Below the pieces are notes generated by a model. That model saw nothing but the letters and a program-made list of their open reading frames with translations. It was not told the origin of the DNA and made no database searches. The position numbers were made by a program, and so were the translations under genes. From assembly GCF_012396235.1 (NCBI RefSeq), contig NZ_JAAXPA010000004.1, forward strand, positions 295,746-359,745: a stretch of 64,000 nucleotides of DNA, written 5' to 3'. Source of the stretch: Rhodococcus opacus (GTDB taxonomy: Bacteria; Actinomycetota; Actinomycetes; Mycobacteriales; Mycobacteriaceae). This document shows positions 8,936 through 18,376 of this stretch, piece by piece; positions within the stretch are counted from its first letter, which is position 1, and every line of letters begins with the position of its first letter.

Positions 8936-9262
8936 TCACATGGCGACGGTGAGCAGGAACGCGACGTCCTCGATCGCCTCGACGCTGTGCCGATCGGTCG
9001 GAAGGACCAGCAGATCGCCGGTGGAACCCTTCCACGAGTCCTCGCCGGACACGAGGTTCAGTTTGCCGCTGAGAATGAACAGGGTGGCCTCGCCCGGGCT
9101 CTCGTGCTCGGCCATCTTCTGACCCGCGGCCAAGGCGATGACGGTCTGTCGGAGGCTGCGCCGATGTCCGCCGTACACGGTCTGCGAACTGCGGCCGCTG
9201 GACGTCCCGCCTGCCAACTTCAGTTGCTGACGGGCAAGGGCGGTCAGTGACTTCTTGTCCAT
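8936..9262 (-). CDS. Small cupin-domain protein
   Basis: A 108-residue single-domain cupin. The double-stranded beta-helix is indicated by GQKMAEHESPGEATLFILSG (motif 1) and GDLLVLPTDRHSVEAIEDV (motif 2), with His and Glu residues that usually bind metal. I placed the start at the ATG at 9262 (MDKKSLTALARQQL) because the longer frame crosses unrelated sequence and homologues start near there. Small cupins like this are frequent in actinobacteria and the activity cannot be predicted. Confidence 0.8.
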   Translation of the reverse strand: MDKKSLTALARQQLKLAGGTSSGRSSQTVYGGHRRSLRQTVIALAAGQKMAEHESPGEATLFILSGKLNLVSGEDSWKGSTGDLLVLPTDRHSVEAIEDVAFLLTVAM

Positions 9263-9337
9263 GAGGTGAGTATGAACCACTGCGCGCACCGTCACCCGTC
9301 GAATGGGGTAACGGTGCGGCGGCAAAGGGGGCGTCGG

Positions 9338-9614
9338 TCAGCGCCGGGTGAGGGCCCAGCCCTGCGCCGCGGCGAACGCGCCGACCACCACGGCCTGCAG
9401 CAGCACCCCAGACGACGTTCGCGAGGACGACGGCGTCCACCGCGGCCGGCGCGGGACGGTCCGGCACGCTCACCGCCCACACCCCGGCGGTGAAGACGAG
9501 CAGAAAGACGCCGATGGCACGAAGGAAGCCGGCTGTCGGGCCGAGGACGTCGTCGAGCACGGTGGCGGCGGCGAGGTAGGCGACGCCGTTGGCGCCGAAG
9601 CCGAATGCTCTCAA
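9338..9614 (-). pseudogene. Small integral membrane protein with an apparent frameshift
   Basis: From the TTG at 9614 the frame reads LRAFGFGANGVAYLAAATV, then a second hydrophobic segment around FLRAIGVFLLVFTAGVWAV. At the G-run near 9407-9410 the frame loses membrane character. Shifting by one base restores a third hydrophobic segment (VLLQAVVVGAFAAAQGWAL) that ends at a TGA at 9338. The intact product would be about 92 residues with three membrane helices. Either this is a pseudogene or a one-base sequence error exists in the homopolymer. It abuts the dihydrofolate reductase stop directly and may end the thyA operon. Confidence 0.55.
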
Positions 9615-10121
9615 TTACCTCGCAGGTAATGCCCGGGTGTAGGTGATCCACCGGTACCGGGTGCCGTTCTTCGCCGACGTGAGCCACTCACCGGTGTCCT
9701 GCGCGTGCCAGGAGTCGTCGATCGGGGGTGCCCAGGCGTCGCCGCCGATCGTGACGTCGATCTCGGAGACCAGTAGCTGCGTGGCGAACGGCATTGCCGC
9801 CGTGTAGATCTGCGCGCCGCCGATGACGCAGACGTCCTCGTCGGTGAGCGCGAGTGCGGAGTCGAGCCCGTCGGCGGACTCGGCACCCTCCGCGGTCCAG
9901 TCGGGCTGACGGCTGATCACGATGTTGCGCCGCCCGGGCAGGGGCCGGAACCTCGGGGGCAGCGAGTCCCACGTCCTGCGGCCCATGATCACCGGGTGCC
10001 CCTGCGTCACCTTCTTGAAGTACGCCATGTCCTCGGGGACGTGCCACGGGATCGTGTTGTCGCGACCGATGACGCCGCCGACGCCCTGTGCCCAGACCAG
10101 CTTGACCTGCCGCGCCGCCAC
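9615..10121 (-). CDS. folA: Dihydrofolate reductase
   Basis: A 168-residue dihydrofolate reductase that regenerates tetrahydrofolate with NADPH, recycling the dihydrofolate made by thymidylate synthase. Family features include VWAQGVGGVIGRDNTIPWHV with the substrate-binding loop, VIMGRRTWDSLP for NADPH binding, and CVIGGAQIY before the C-terminal strand. The carboxylate that protonates the substrate lies in the PWHVPEDM segment. The GTG start overlaps the thyA stop as TAGTG, implying translational coupling. Gene order thyA-dfrA is standard in mycolata. Confidence 0.95.
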   Translation of the reverse strand: MAARQVKLVWAQGVGGVIGRDNTIPWHVPEDMAYFKKVTQGHPVIMGRRTWDSLPPRFRPLPGRRNIVISRQPDWTAEGAESADGLDSALALTDEDVCVIGGAQIYTAAMPFATQLLVSEIDVTIGGDAWAPPIDDSWHAQDTGEWLTSAKNGTRYRWITYTRALPAR

Positions 10122-10921
10122 TAGACGGCCACCGGCGCCTTGATGGCGGGGTGGTGCCGGTAGTCGACGATCTCCACGTCCTCGAAGGTGTAGTCGAAGA
10201 TCGAATCCCGCTTGTGCAGTTTCAGCGTGGGATACGGCAACGGCTCCCGGCTCAACTGCTCGGTGACCTGGTCGACGTGATTGTCGTAGATGTGGCAGTC
10301 GCCGCCCGTCCAGATGAAGTCGCCCGCTTCGAGCCCGGCCTGCTGCGCCACCATGTGGGTGAGGAGCGCGTAACTCGCGATGTTGAACGGCACGCCCAGG
10401 AACAGGTCGGCGCTGCGCTGGTACAGCTGGCACGACAGCTTGCCGTCCGCGACGTAGAACTGGAAGAACGCGTGGCACGGCGCCAGCGCCATCTGCGGGA
10501 TGTCGCCGACGTTCCACGCCGACACGATGATGCGACGCGAGTCGGGGTTCGACTTCAGCGTCTCGATGGTCTGGGTGATCTGGTCGATGTGCTCGCCCGA
10601 CGGGGTCGGCCAGCTGCGCCACTGCACGCCGTACACCGGGCCCAGTTCACCGTCCGCGTCCGCCCACTCGTCCCAGATCGTGACGCCGTTGTCCTGGAGC
10701 CACTTCACGTTGGAATCGCCGCGCAGGAACCACAACAGTTCGTACACGATCGACTTGAGGTGCACCTTCTTCGTGGTGATCAGCGGAAACCCGTCCGCGA
10801 GGTTCCAGCGCATCTGATGACCGAAGACGCTCTTCGTGCCGGTCCCGGTGCGGTCTGCCTTCGGGGTGCCCGTGTCCATGACGAGTCGGAGCAGGTCTTC
10901 GTACGGGGTCGGCACAGTCAC
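10121..10921 (-). CDS. thyA: Thymidylate synthase
   Basis: A 266-residue thymidylate synthase converting dUMP and methylene-tetrahydrofolate to dTMP and dihydrofolate. The catalytic Cys is in [12 protein letters not shown], the dUMP phosphate-binding arginines are in [10 protein letters not shown], and the C-terminal region [10 protein letters not shown] and AVtail are intact. Length matches the E. coli enzyme (264). Two GTG codons occur at the 5' end; I use the outer one at 10921. It is the first gene of the thyA-folA operon, with no promoter that I can point to with confidence in the short gap to the palindromic repeat upstream. Confidence 0.96.
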   Translation of the reverse strand: MTVPTPYEDLLRLVMDTGTPKADRTGTGTKSVFGHQMRWNLADGFPLITTKKVHLKSIVYELLWFLRGDSNVKWLQDNGVTIWDEWADADGELGPVYGVQWRSWPTPSGEHIDQITQTIETLKSNPDSRRIIVSAWNVGDIPQMALAPCHAFFQFYVADGKLSCQLYQRSADLFLGVPFNIASYALLTHMVAQQAGLEAGDFIWTGGDCHIYDNHVDQVTEQLSREPLPYPTLKLHKRDSIFDYTFEDVEIVDYRHHPAIKAPVAV

Positions 10922-10932
10922 GGCGTCCAGTT

Positions 10933-10993
10933 TAGGCGCTTCGCGCCCGTGCGCCTTTTCGGTAGCTGGAACAACCGGAAAGGCGCACGAGCG
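10933..10993. repeat. Dispersed palindromic repeat, copy 1
   Basis: A roughly 60-base element beginning TAGGCGCTTCGC and containing the arms CGTGCGCCTTT (10948-10958) and AAAGGCGCACG (10979-10989) around a loop with GGAACAACC. The reverse complement of 20529-20589 aligns along its full length. It sits in the divergent gap between thyA and cobF, so termination is not its obvious job here. Confidence 0.8.
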
Positions 10994-11006
10994 ATAGCCT
11001 GCGCCC

Positions 11007-11747
11007 ATGCGTGAACTCTTCGTGATCGGCATCGGCGCCGGCGACCCCGACCAGGTGACGGTCCAGGCGATCAAGGCGATGAACAAGGCCGATGTGTTCT
11101 TCGTCATCGGCAAGGGCGACGAGAAGCAGGACCTCGTCGATCTCCGCACTACGATCCTCGAGGAGCACGTCACCGGCCCGTACCGCGTCGTGGACATCGT
11201 CGATCCGCCCCGCGACCGCACGCCGTCCGACTACGAGGGCGTGGTCGACGACTGGCACGAGCGCCGGGCGGCACTGTTCGAGGCCGAGTTCGCGTCCGAG
11301 CCGGGGGTCGGGGCGATCCTCGTGTGGGGTGATCCGTCGCTCTACGACAGCACGCTGCGGATCGTCGAGCGGGTGCTCGCCCGCGGCAACGTGTCGTTCG
11401 ACTACTCGGTGATCCCCGGCGTCACCAGTGTGCAGTCGCTGGCCGCGCAGCACCGGATCGTGCTCAACCGGATCGGCGAACCCGTGCACATCACGACCGG
11501 CAGGCGGCTGGCCGAGGGTCTGCCCGACGGTGTCGACAACGCCGTGGTCATGCTCGACGCTCACTGCACGTTCACCCAGGTCCCCGGCGACGACGTCCAG
11601 ATCTGGTGGGGCGCCTACCTCGGCACACCCGACGAGGTGCTGATCTCCGGTCGCCTGCGCGACGTCGAGGACGAGATCCAGCGGGTGCGCGCCGAATTGC
11701 GCGAACGCAAGGGCTGGATCATGGACACCTATCTCCTCCGCAGGTGA
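11007..11747 (+). CDS. cobF: Precorrin-6A synthase (deacetylating)
   Basis: A 246-residue SAM-dependent tetrapyrrole methylase of the aerobic cobalamin pathway. CobF methylates C1 of precorrin-5 and removes the acetyl group, giving precorrin-6A. The fold opens with [19 protein letters not shown] and has the conserved [10 protein letters not shown] and [15 protein letters not shown] segments found in CobF rather than in CobM or CobI. It stands alone here, away from other cob genes, as is common in actinobacteria. The start is the ATG directly after the palindromic repeat. Confidence 0.9.
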   Translation: MRELFVIGIGAGDPDQVTVQAIKAMNKADVFFVIGKGDEKQDLVDLRTTILEEHVTGPYRVVDIVDPPRDRTPSDYEGVVDDWHERRAALFEAEFASEPGVGAILVWGDPSLYDSTLRIVERVLARGNVSFDYSVIPGVTSVQSLAAQHRIVLNRIGEPVHITTGRRLAEGLPDGVDNAVVMLDAHCTFTQVPGDDVQIWWGAYLGTPDEVLISGRLRDVEDEIQRVRAELRERKGWIMDTYLLRR

Positions 11748-11802
11748 GTGAGAAAGCGCGGAGGAGCACACTTCGGCGCTCACCTACCGTTAGCCTGGGA
11801 CC

Positions 11803-12669
11803 ATGCCCGAGCTGCCCGAGGTGGAGGCGTTAGCCGAGTTCCTGCGTGAACACGCCGTGGGAGCGGTCGTCGGCCGAGTGGACGTGGCGGCCCTGAGCGT
11901 GCTGAAGACGTTCGACCCCCCGATCACCGACCTGCAGGGCCGCGACGTGACGGGCGCGGCCCGGTTCGGCAAGCACCTCGCACTCGACTGCTCCGGGTTG
12001 TGGCTCGTCACCCACCTCTCGCGTGGGGGCTGGCTGCGCTGGACCGACAACCCGTCGGCGGCGCCGCCGAAACCGGGGAAGGGCCCGCTGGCGCTGCGGG
12101 TGCATTTCTTCACCCCGGAGGGCGCGACGCCGGCGTTCGACCTGACCGAGGCGGGCACCAAGAAGCGGCTCGCGGTGTGGGTGGTGCACGACCCTCAGGA
12201 GGTGGAGGGGGTTGCCCGGCTCGGACCCGACGCCCTCGCCGTCACCGAACCGGAGTTCGCGGCGCTGCTGTCCACCACGTCGGCGCGCATCAAGAATGCG
12301 CTCGTCGACCAGTCGCTGCTCGCCGGGGTCGGCAACGCGTACTCCGACGAAATCCTGCACACCGCAAAAATTTCCCCGTTCGCCACGTCCCGCACCCTGC
12401 CGGAGGACCAGGTGCACGTGCTGTACGACGCGATGCGGTCGGTGCTCAGCGACGCCGTCCAGAGGTCGCTCGGCCAGGACGCGGCGCGGCTGAAGGGGGA
12501 GAAGCGATCCGGGATGCGAGTGCACGCCCGGACCGGCCTCCCCTGTCCCGTCTGCGGCGACACCGTCCGGGAAGTGTCGTTCGCGGAGAAGTCTTTTCAG
12601 TACTGCGCGACGTGTCAGACCGGAGGCAAGGTGCTCGCCGACCGCCGGATGTCGCGGCTGCTGAAGTAG
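11803..12669 (+). CDS. Fpg/Nei-family DNA glycosylase
   Basis: A 288-residue base-excision repair glycosylase/AP lyase. The N-terminal MPELPEVE provides the catalytic Pro2 and Glu3, and RFGKHLALD carries the conserved beta-turn lysine. The helix-two-turn-helix is around [15 protein letters not shown], and the C-terminal zinc finger has four cysteines as CPVC and CATC. All catalytic and zinc ligands are present. Whether it prefers 8-oxoguanine or oxidised pyrimidines cannot be decided; the RFGK context and zinc finger fit the divergent actinobacterial Fpg-like group. Confidence 0.88.
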   Translation: MPELPEVEALAEFLREHAVGAVVGRVDVAALSVLKTFDPPITDLQGRDVTGAARFGKHLALDCSGLWLVTHLSRGGWLRWTDNPSAAPPKPGKGPLALRVHFFTPEGATPAFDLTEAGTKKRLAVWVVHDPQEVEGVARLGPDALAVTEPEFAALLSTTSARIKNALVDQSLLAGVGNAYSDEILHTAKISPFATSRTLPEDQVHVLYDAMRSVLSDAVQRSLGQDAARLKGEKRSGMRVHARTGLPCPVCGDTVREVSFAEKSFQYCATCQTGGKVLADRRMSRLLK

Positions 12670-12707
12670 GCGTCGGCGCGAAACCGTGCCCGCATATAGT
12701 TGTGACC

Positions 12708-13919
12708 ATGCGTGAACAGGCACCCGTACGGTTCGGTACACCTCTGACGGCAGGCGCGACGCGCGTGATGCTGCTCGGGTCGGGTGAGCTGGGCAAGGAA
12801 GTGATCATCGCCCTGCAGCGGCTGGGGGTCGAGGTGATCGCCGTCGACCGCTACGACAACGCGCCGGGCCACCAGGTGGCGCACCGCGCGCACACGATCG
12901 ACATGAGCGACCCGGAGGCGCTGTTGCGTCTCGTCGAGGAGGAACGACCCCACTTCGTGGTCCCCGAGATCGAGGCGATCGCCACCGACGCCCTGGCCAC
13001 GGTCGAGGAGCGCGGCACCGCGGTGGTCATCCCCACCGCACGGGCGACGCAGCTGACCATGAACCGCGAGGGGATCCGGCGCCTCGCGGCGGAGGAGCTG
13101 GGGCTGCCGACGTCGCCCTACGAGTTCGCCGAATCGCTCGAGGAGGTCCGGGCGGCCACCGAACGCATCGGCTTTCCCTGCGTGATCAAGCCGGTGATGT
13201 CGTCGTCCGGCAAGGGGCAGTCCACGGTGCGCGACGCCGGCGACGTCGAGACGGCCTGGGAGTACGCGCTCGCGGGCGGCCGCATCAATCACGGCCGCGT
13301 CATCGTGGAAGGGTTCGTCGACTTCGACTACGAGATCACCCAGCTCACCGTCCGGGCGATCGATGCCGACGGCGAGGTGGGCACCTTCTTCTGCGAGCCC
13401 ATCGGGCACCTGCAGGACTCGGGCGATTACGTGGAGTCGTGGCAGCCGCAACCGATGAGCGACGCGGCACTCGCCCGGTCGCGGGAGGTGGCCGAGAAGG
13501 TGACCACGGCGCTGGGCGGCCGCGGGATCTTCGGTGTGGAACTGTTCGTGAAGGGTGACGACGTCTACTTCTCGGAGGTCAGTCCGCGACCGCACGACAC
13601 GGGGTTGGTCACCCTTCGGACACAACGACTCTCGGAGTTCGAACTGCATGCCCGCGCAATCCTCGGCCTGCCCGTCGACACCACCCTCACGACACCCGGT
13701 GCGTCCGCGGTGATCTACGGCGGCATCGACGCCGCCGGTATCGGCTTCGAGGGCGTCGCCGACGCGATGGCGGTCCCCGAGACGGACCTGCGACTGTTCG
13801 GGAAGCCCGAGAGTTTCGTGCGCAGGCGAATGGGCGTCGCCGTGTCCACGGGACCGGACGTCGAGACCGCGCGCAGCCGTGCGCGGGAGGCGGCGTCCCG
13901 CGTCGAGCCCGTCGCGTGA
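12708..13919 (+). CDS. purT: Formate-dependent phosphoribosylglycinamide formyltransferase
   Basis: A 403-residue ATP-grasp enzyme that uses formate and ATP to formylate GAR in purine synthesis. Features are the N-terminal nucleotide-binding [13 protein letters not shown], the ATP-grasp region with [17 protein letters not shown], and metal ligands in [24 protein letters not shown]. The ATG at 12708 begins 38 bases after the glycosylase stop. In M. tuberculosis purT is followed by the rhodanese and metZ genes; here those lie 5 kb further on. The stop overlaps the next start by four bases. Confidence 0.95.
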   Translation: MREQAPVRFGTPLTAGATRVMLLGSGELGKEVIIALQRLGVEVIAVDRYDNAPGHQVAHRAHTIDMSDPEALLRLVEEERPHFVVPEIEAIATDALATVEERGTAVVIPTARATQLTMNREGIRRLAAEELGLPTSPYEFAESLEEVRAATERIGFPCVIKPVMSSSGKGQSTVRDAGDVETAWEYALAGGRINHGRVIVEGFVDFDYEITQLTVRAIDADGEVGTFFCEPIGHLQDSGDYVESWQPQPMSDAALARSREVAEKVTTALGGRGIFGVELFVKGDDVYFSEVSPRPHDTGLVTLRTQRLSEFELHARAILGLPVDTTLTTPGASAVIYGGIDAAGIGFEGVADAMAVPETDLRLFGKPESFVRRRMGVAVSTGPDVETARSRAREAASRVEPVA

Positions 13920-14398
13920 ATCCGGGCGCGGAACTCCTCGTCGGCCTGGCCGTCATCATCGGGCTCGTCGGAATCGTCATCCCGATCCTGCCCGGCACGA
14001 TCCTCATCTTCGCCGCAATCCTGGTGTGGGCCATCATGACCGGCGGCGCGACGGCGTGGACGGTGTTCGCGGTCGCAACGGTGTTCCTCGTGATCAGCGG
14101 CGTCGTCAAATACACCTGGCCCGGTAAACGGATGCGCACGGCCGGGGTTCCCAATATGTCGCTGATCGTCGGCGGACTGGCCGGGATCGTGGGGTTCTTC
14201 GTCGTTCCCGTAGTGGGGTTGTTCCTCGGCTTCATCGCGGGAACGTATGTGGCCGAGCTCTACCGGTTGCGTTCGCACAACCGGGCGTGGGCGTCGACGT
14301 GGCACGCCTGCAAGGCCGTCGGACTGTCGATGCTGATCGAACTGCTCGGCGCCCTGATCGCCTCGGGTGTGTGGCTGGCTGCGGTCGTCGCGACGTAG
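13916..14398 (+). CDS. DUF456 family membrane protein
   Basis: A 160-residue hydrophobic protein with about four to five membrane segments, including [20 protein letters not shown] near the N-terminus and [20 protein letters not shown] at the C-terminus. The Gly-rich internal part [30 protein letters not shown] is typical of DUF456. Function is unknown. Its GTG start overlaps the purT stop (GTGA), so it is translated from the purT transcript. No catalytic motif is visible. Confidence 0.85.
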   Translation: MNPGAELLVGLAVIIGLVGIVIPILPGTILIFAAILVWAIMTGGATAWTVFAVATVFLVISGVVKYTWPGKRMRTAGVPNMSLIVGGLAGIVGFFVVPVVGLFLGFIAGTYVAELYRLRSHNRAWASTWHACKAVGLSMLIELLGALIASGVWLAAVVAT

Positions 14399-14496
14399 GT
14401 CGTTCGAAATCGTCGCCGAGGGGTATCCAGAAGCGTCCTCCACCTGCGATGATGAAATGCGGATGTTGATCTTCCCGGCTAGCGGAGGAATACGCC

Positions 14497-15258
14497 GTGA
14501 ACAAGAAGACGACCTGGATCCTGGCGCCCCTCGCTGCCGTGGCCCTCTCCCTGAGCGGCTGCGGCGACGACTCGTCCGACTCGGCGGCGCCGAGCACGAC
14601 CAGCGCAGCCGCTTCGAGCAGCGGCGAAGCGGCGCCCGCGTCGAACATGATGGAGAAGGTTCCGTCACCGTTCGTGATGACCCCACAGATGGAGCCGACC
14701 TACGTCGGTTCGGTCGACGGATCCGACGCGTACGTCGCGCTGGCCAGGTCCGGCGACGAGATGATCGCCTTCCTGTGCGACGGAGACCAGATGTGGAAAT
14801 GGATGACCGGCACCATGGACGGCGACAAGGCGTCGCTGTCTTCGCCGGACGGAGCGACACTCACCGCGTCGATGAGTGACGGCACCGTGACGGGGCAGGT
14901 CAGCGCGCCGGGCATGCCAGACAAGGCGTTCGTGGCCCACCCGGCCGCTGCCGACGAGGGCATGTTCCGCGCAACCACCAACCACGACGGCGCCGATTAC
15001 ACACTCGGCTGGATCATGACCGCCGACGGCGTCCGGGGGCTCGAACGGCAGGCCAACGGATCGAGCACCGGTGCCATCGCCGTCGACCGGAACGACGACG
15101 ACATGGACGATCGGCAGCGTGAGCGGCGACAGGAACGCCGGGAACAGCTGGACTGCGAGGAGATGAACAACTACAACATGTGGCTGGTGGCGCAGCCGCA
15201 GACGCCGCCGGTGGCCGAGATGGTGTCGATGAACAGCGCGCAGATGGAAGGCTGTTGA
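14497..15258 (+). CDS. Lipoprotein of unknown function
   Basis: A 253-residue exported lipoprotein. The lipobox LSGC at about residues 18-21 follows a Lys-rich start and hydrophobic core, and a Ser/Ala/Thr-rich linker leads to the mature domain. The domain has alternating polar strands (AYVALARSGDEMIAFLCDG, GVRGLERQANG) but no family I can name. The C-terminus has a highly charged RQRERRQERREQ helix. Translation begins at a GTG preceded by CGGAGGAA. Confidence 0.78.
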   Translation: MNKKTTWILAPLAAVALSLSGCGDDSSDSAAPSTTSAAASSSGEAAPASNMMEKVPSPFVMTPQMEPTYVGSVDGSDAYVALARSGDEMIAFLCDGDQMWKWMTGTMDGDKASLSSPDGATLTASMSDGTVTGQVSAPGMPDKAFVAHPAAADEGMFRATTNHDGADYTLGWIMTADGVRGLERQANGSSTGAIAVDRNDDDMDDRQRERRQERREQLDCEEMNNYNMWLVAQPQTPPVAEMVSMNSAQMEGC

Positions 15259-15259
15259 C

Positions 15260-15287
15260 AAGGGTCCTGCGTGAAGGGTCCTGCGTG
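15260..15287. repeat. Perfect tandem duplication of 14 bases
   Basis: AAGGGTCCTGCGTG is repeated exactly twice, with a third partial copy (CAGGGTCCTT) at 15292-15301. It fills the gap between the lipoprotein stop and the end of the converging amidohydrolase gene. It looks like a slippage duplication without clear function. Confidence 0.8.
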
Positions 15288-16043
15288 CTAACAGGGTCCT
15301 TCGGGTGTGTCGCAGCGGTACCAGGCGCGTGCGTTGCCGCCCATGACGGCGTCGAAGTCGTCACCCACCGCGTCCGCGACGATGTCGATGTCGCTGTCCT
15401 GGAACACTCTTCGGGAACGGCTGCCCGGTAGGTCGGTGCCGAACATCAGTGCCTCGGGGTTGACGGCGTGGATCTTGCGCAGCACGTCGCCGACGTTCTC
15501 GATGGTGGTTCGCCCGAACCCGGTGGCCTTCACCCGGACTCCGCGGTCGACGAGATCGAGTAGGTACGGCAGGCCCCGTGTCGACATCCCCAGGTGGTCG
15601 ATGCACACGGCGGGGAGCTTGGCGAACACCGGCTCGAGCGACAGCAGCAGCGTGGCGTCCACGTAGAACTCGGCGTGCCAGCCGGCCAGCTCGTACGCGC
15701 GGAGGGCCTGCTTGGTGAGGAGTTTCACGTCGGTCGCGCTGCGCCGGAGGTTGAATCGGACGGCCCGGACCCCGGCGCGGTCGAGTTCGAGGATGCTCTC
15801 GTCGGTGGCGTCGGGCTCCATCTGGGTGACGCCCACCCAGCTGGGGCCGAGTTCCTCGAGCGCCGCCTTCAGGTAGTTCTGATCGGTCCCCTGGTACGAG
15901 GCCGTGACGACGGCGCCGCCGTCCACACCGAAGCCTGCCGTGCGCGCCCGGTAGTCGGCGATGGTGAACGGCTCCGGGAGGTAGCCGTGGTTCTCGACCA
16001 CCGGGAACCGGGGGTCGATGATGTGAACGTGGGCGTCAAACAC
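15288..16043 (-). CDS. Amidohydrolase-2 family metal-dependent hydrolase
   Basis: A 251-residue TIM-barrel hydrolase of the amidohydrolase_2 type, as in 2-pyrone-4,6-dicarboxylate lactonase and related decarboxylases or lactonases. It opens with MFDAHVHIIDPRFPVV, supplying the HxH metal site, has CIDHLG near residue 150 and FGTDLPGSR with the catalytic Asp near the C-terminus. Length is close to the family norm. Substrate unknown. It is divergent from a TetR regulator 105 bases away, which probably controls it. Confidence 0.85.
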   Translation of the reverse strand: MFDAHVHIIDPRFPVVENHGYLPEPFTIADYRARTAGFGVDGGAVVTASYQGTDQNYLKAALEELGPSWVGVTQMEPDATDESILELDRAGVRAVRFNLRRSATDVKLLTKQALRAYELAGWHAEFYVDATLLLSLEPVFAKLPAVCIDHLGMSTRGLPYLLDLVDRGVRVKATGFGRTTIENVGDVLRKIHAVNPEALMFGTDLPGSRSRRVFQDSDIDIVADAVGDDFDAVMGGNARAWYRCDTPEGPC

Positions 16044-16148
16044 GACTTATATCCTGCCTTGTGCGGGGACACGCTTCGTGGCGGAGCCGTCCGCGAGCGC
16101 TGGTACAAGTGTCCTACACATACGTCTCAGGCTCATTAGGGTGAGGTC

Positions 16149-16718
16149 ATGGGAAATCGCGAAGACCTGATCGACGGCGCCACGCGCAGCCTGTACGAAA
16201 AGGGATACTCGCGGACGACCGCCCGGGACATCGCGTCGGCCTCCGGGGTGAGCCTCGCAGCGATCGGCTATCACTTCGGCACCAAGGAGGCGCTGCTCCA
16301 CGCCGCGCTGTACCGGGAGATGGAGCGCTGGGGGGACGACCTCGCGACGGCCGCCGGGAAGAAGATCGAACCCGGCATGAGTCCTACGGAACGGTTCGAA
16401 GCCATCTGGGCCGGTGTCATCGAGTCGTTCACCGCCCATCGTCGGTTGTGGATGCTGCAGTTCGAACTGCTCGGGCACCTGGACTCCCTGCCGGAATTGA
16501 GAAAGAACCTGGTGGCGTCGACCGCCGATGCCCGCGAAGGGCTGGTCGAACTGTTCGGTGACGCGGGCATCGAGCCGGGCCGGGCACACACACTGGGCGC
16601 TCTCTACCAGGCGCTGCTGCTCGGCGTCGCGGAGCAGTGGCTGGTGGATCCCGACCACGCGATGTCCGCCGAGGAACTGCTCACGGCGTTGCGGGCGCTG
16701 TCGTCACACCTGGCCTGA
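16149..16718 (+). CDS. TetR-family transcriptional regulator
   Basis: A 189-residue repressor-type regulator. The N-terminal helix-turn-helix is clear in TARDIASASGVSLAAIGYHF followed by TKEALL; the remaining helical domain binds an unknown ligand. It is divergent from the amidohydrolase gene, and the usual arrangement would have it repress both through the shared gap, which contains the imperfect palindrome GTGTCCTACACAT near 16109. The ATG lies after GTGAGGTC. Confidence 0.88.
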   Translation: MGNREDLIDGATRSLYEKGYSRTTARDIASASGVSLAAIGYHFGTKEALLHAALYREMERWGDDLATAAGKKIEPGMSPTERFEAIWAGVIESFTAHRRLWMLQFELLGHLDSLPELRKNLVASTADAREGLVELFGDAGIEPGRAHTLGALYQALLLGVAEQWLVDPDHAMSAEELLTALRALSSHLA

Positions 16719-16726
16719 GACGACGG

Positions 16727-16754
16727 AAGGGAACCTCCCGCAGGAGGTTCCCTT
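16727..16754. terminator. Bidirectional terminator hairpin
   Basis: AAGGGAACCTCC (16727-16738) and GGAGGTTCCCTT (16743-16754) form a perfect 12-bp stem with a four-base loop (CGCA). The A and T bases at the outer stem give short U-rich ends on both strands. It lies between the convergent TetR and fprA genes. Confidence 0.8.
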
Positions 16755-16771
16755 CACACCGATTCGGAAGA

Positions 16772-18163
16772 TCAGGCCTTGTCGGGCTCGCTGGCCTTGA
16801 GCATGTCCTCGCGCTCGACGACCTTGATCCGCTCACGGCCCTCGGGCTCGCCCAGGCTGCGCTCATGCGCATCGAGGCGGTACCAGCCCTGCCAGGTGGT
16901 GTACGGGACCTGCTTGCCCTCGAGGAACTCGATGATCGCGTCCTCGCCCGGGTTGGCGGGCTCGGCGAAACCGGCCCGGTCCTCGAGGAGGTTCGCGACG
17001 GTCTCGTTCGCGTCGCCCTTGGTGTGGCCGATCAGCCCGACGGGGCCGCGCTTGATCCAGCCGGTGACGTAGGTGGCGGGCATGAACCGGTCGTTGCCCT
17101 CGGCGGAGTCGTCGGCGATGACGCGTCCGGCCTCGTTCGGGACGGTGCCTGCCTGCTCGTCGAACGGGAGCTTCGCGATGTTCTGGGACAGGTAGCCCAC
17201 CGCGCGGTACACGGCCTGCACGTCCCAGTCGTTGAACTTGCCGGTGCCCTTGACGTTGCCGGTGCCGTCGAGCTGAGTGCGCTCGGTGCGCAGACCGACG
17301 ACCTTGCCGTCCTCGCCGAGCACCTCGGTGGGCGATTCGAAGAAGTGCAGGAACAGCTTGTGCGGACGGTTGCCCACGTCGCGGATGGCCCAGTCCTGCA
17401 GGGTGTTGGCGACCATGTCGACCTGCTTGGAATTGCGGCGCGCCTGCTCGGAGCCCTCGTCGTAGTCGATGTCCTCGGGATCGACGATGACCTCGATCGT
17501 CGGCGAGTGGTCGAGTTCACGCAGCTCGAGGGGGGTGAACTTGGCCTGCGCGGGCCCGCGGCGACCGAACACGTGGACCTCGACGGCCTTGTTGGCCTTG
17601 AGTCCCTCGTAGACGTTGGCGGGGATCTCCGTCGGCAGCAGTTCGTCGCCGGTCTTGGCGAGGACGCGGGCGATGTCGAGGGCGACGTTGCCGACACCGA
17701 GGACGGCGACCTTCTCGGCCTCGAGGGGCCAGGTGCGCGGGACGTCGGGGTGGCCGTCGTACCAGGAGACGAAGTCGGCGGCGCCGTAGCTGCCGTCGAG
17801 TTCGATGCCCGGGATGTTGAGGGCGCGGTCGGCGTTGGCGCCGGTGGAGAAGATCACCGCGTCGTAGAAGTTGTGCAGGTCTTCGAGGGTGATGTCGCTG
17901 CCGTAGTCGATGTTGCCCAGCAGGCGCACCGACGGCTTGTCGAGCACCTTGTGCAGGGCGGTGATGATGCCCTTGATGCGCGGGTGGTCGGGTGCGACGC
18001 CGTACCGGATCAGACCGAAGGGGGCAGGCATCCGCTCGAAGAGATCGATGCTGATCCCGCCGTCAGACGCGGCATCGGATTTCATGAGAGCGTCGGCTGC
18101 GTAGATACCGGCGGGGCCGGCACCCACGATCGCAACGCGCAACGGACGTGTCTGATCAGTCAT
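16772..18163 (-). CDS. fprA: NADPH-ferredoxin reductase FprA
   Basis: A 463-residue flavoprotein related to adrenodoxin reductase that passes electrons from NADPH to ferredoxins, feeding cytochromes P450 and other acceptors. The FAD-binding GAGPAGIYAADALM is at the N-terminus, the NADP-binding VLGVGNVALDIARVL is in the middle, and TGWIKRGPVGLIGHTK near the C-terminus is diagnostic of the FprA family. Length agrees with the M. tuberculosis protein. It is monocistronic, with a hairpin terminator downstream. A candidate iron box lies 46 bases upstream of the start. Confidence 0.95.
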   Translation of the reverse strand: MTDQTRPLRVAIVGAGPAGIYAADALMKSDAASDGGISIDLFERMPAPFGLIRYGVAPDHPRIKGIITALHKVLDKPSVRLLGNIDYGSDITLEDLHNFYDAVIFSTGANADRALNIPGIELDGSYGAADFVSWYDGHPDVPRTWPLEAEKVAVLGVGNVALDIARVLAKTGDELLPTEIPANVYEGLKANKAVEVHVFGRRGPAQAKFTPLELRELDHSPTIEVIVDPEDIDYDEGSEQARRNSKQVDMVANTLQDWAIRDVGNRPHKLFLHFFESPTEVLGEDGKVVGLRTERTQLDGTGNVKGTGKFNDWDVQAVYRAVGYLSQNIAKLPFDEQAGTVPNEAGRVIADDSAEGNDRFMPATYVTGWIKRGPVGLIGHTKGDANETVANLLEDRAGFAEPANPGEDAIIEFLEGKQVPYTTWQGWYRLDAHERSLGEPEGRERIKVVEREDMLKASEPDKA

Positions 18164-18208
18164 CTGGAGCGAACTACCTTCTGATGGGCGGACAACGAAA
18201 CCTCAGCT

Positions 18209-18227
18209 TAAATTAAGCCCAGCCTAA
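18209..18227 (-). promoter_or_regulatory. Candidate iron box (IdeR/DtxR-type) upstream of fprA
   Basis: Read toward fprA the sequence is TTAGGCTGGGCTTAATTTA. It matches 13 of 19 positions of TTAGGTTAGGCTAACCTAA, with the left half much better than the right. The local AT-rich composition stands out from its surroundings. Confidence 0.4.
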
Positions 18228-18376
18228 TCGGGTGGCCGAGGTGCGGCGACAGGGCAGAGCCCATTCTCGGCACGCACGCCTGTAGAGGGTAGTCGCCTTC
18301 GCGTTGGGGGGTCACAAACACGATTTGTAGGGGCTGCTCTATACACTCGTGGCCACGCCGAGATCGAAGGGAAGTC

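Noticed and set aside
16109..16121. GTGTCCTACACAT as the TetR operator
   Set aside because: The palindrome is short and imperfect, so I mention it only in the gene entry and do not list it as a site.
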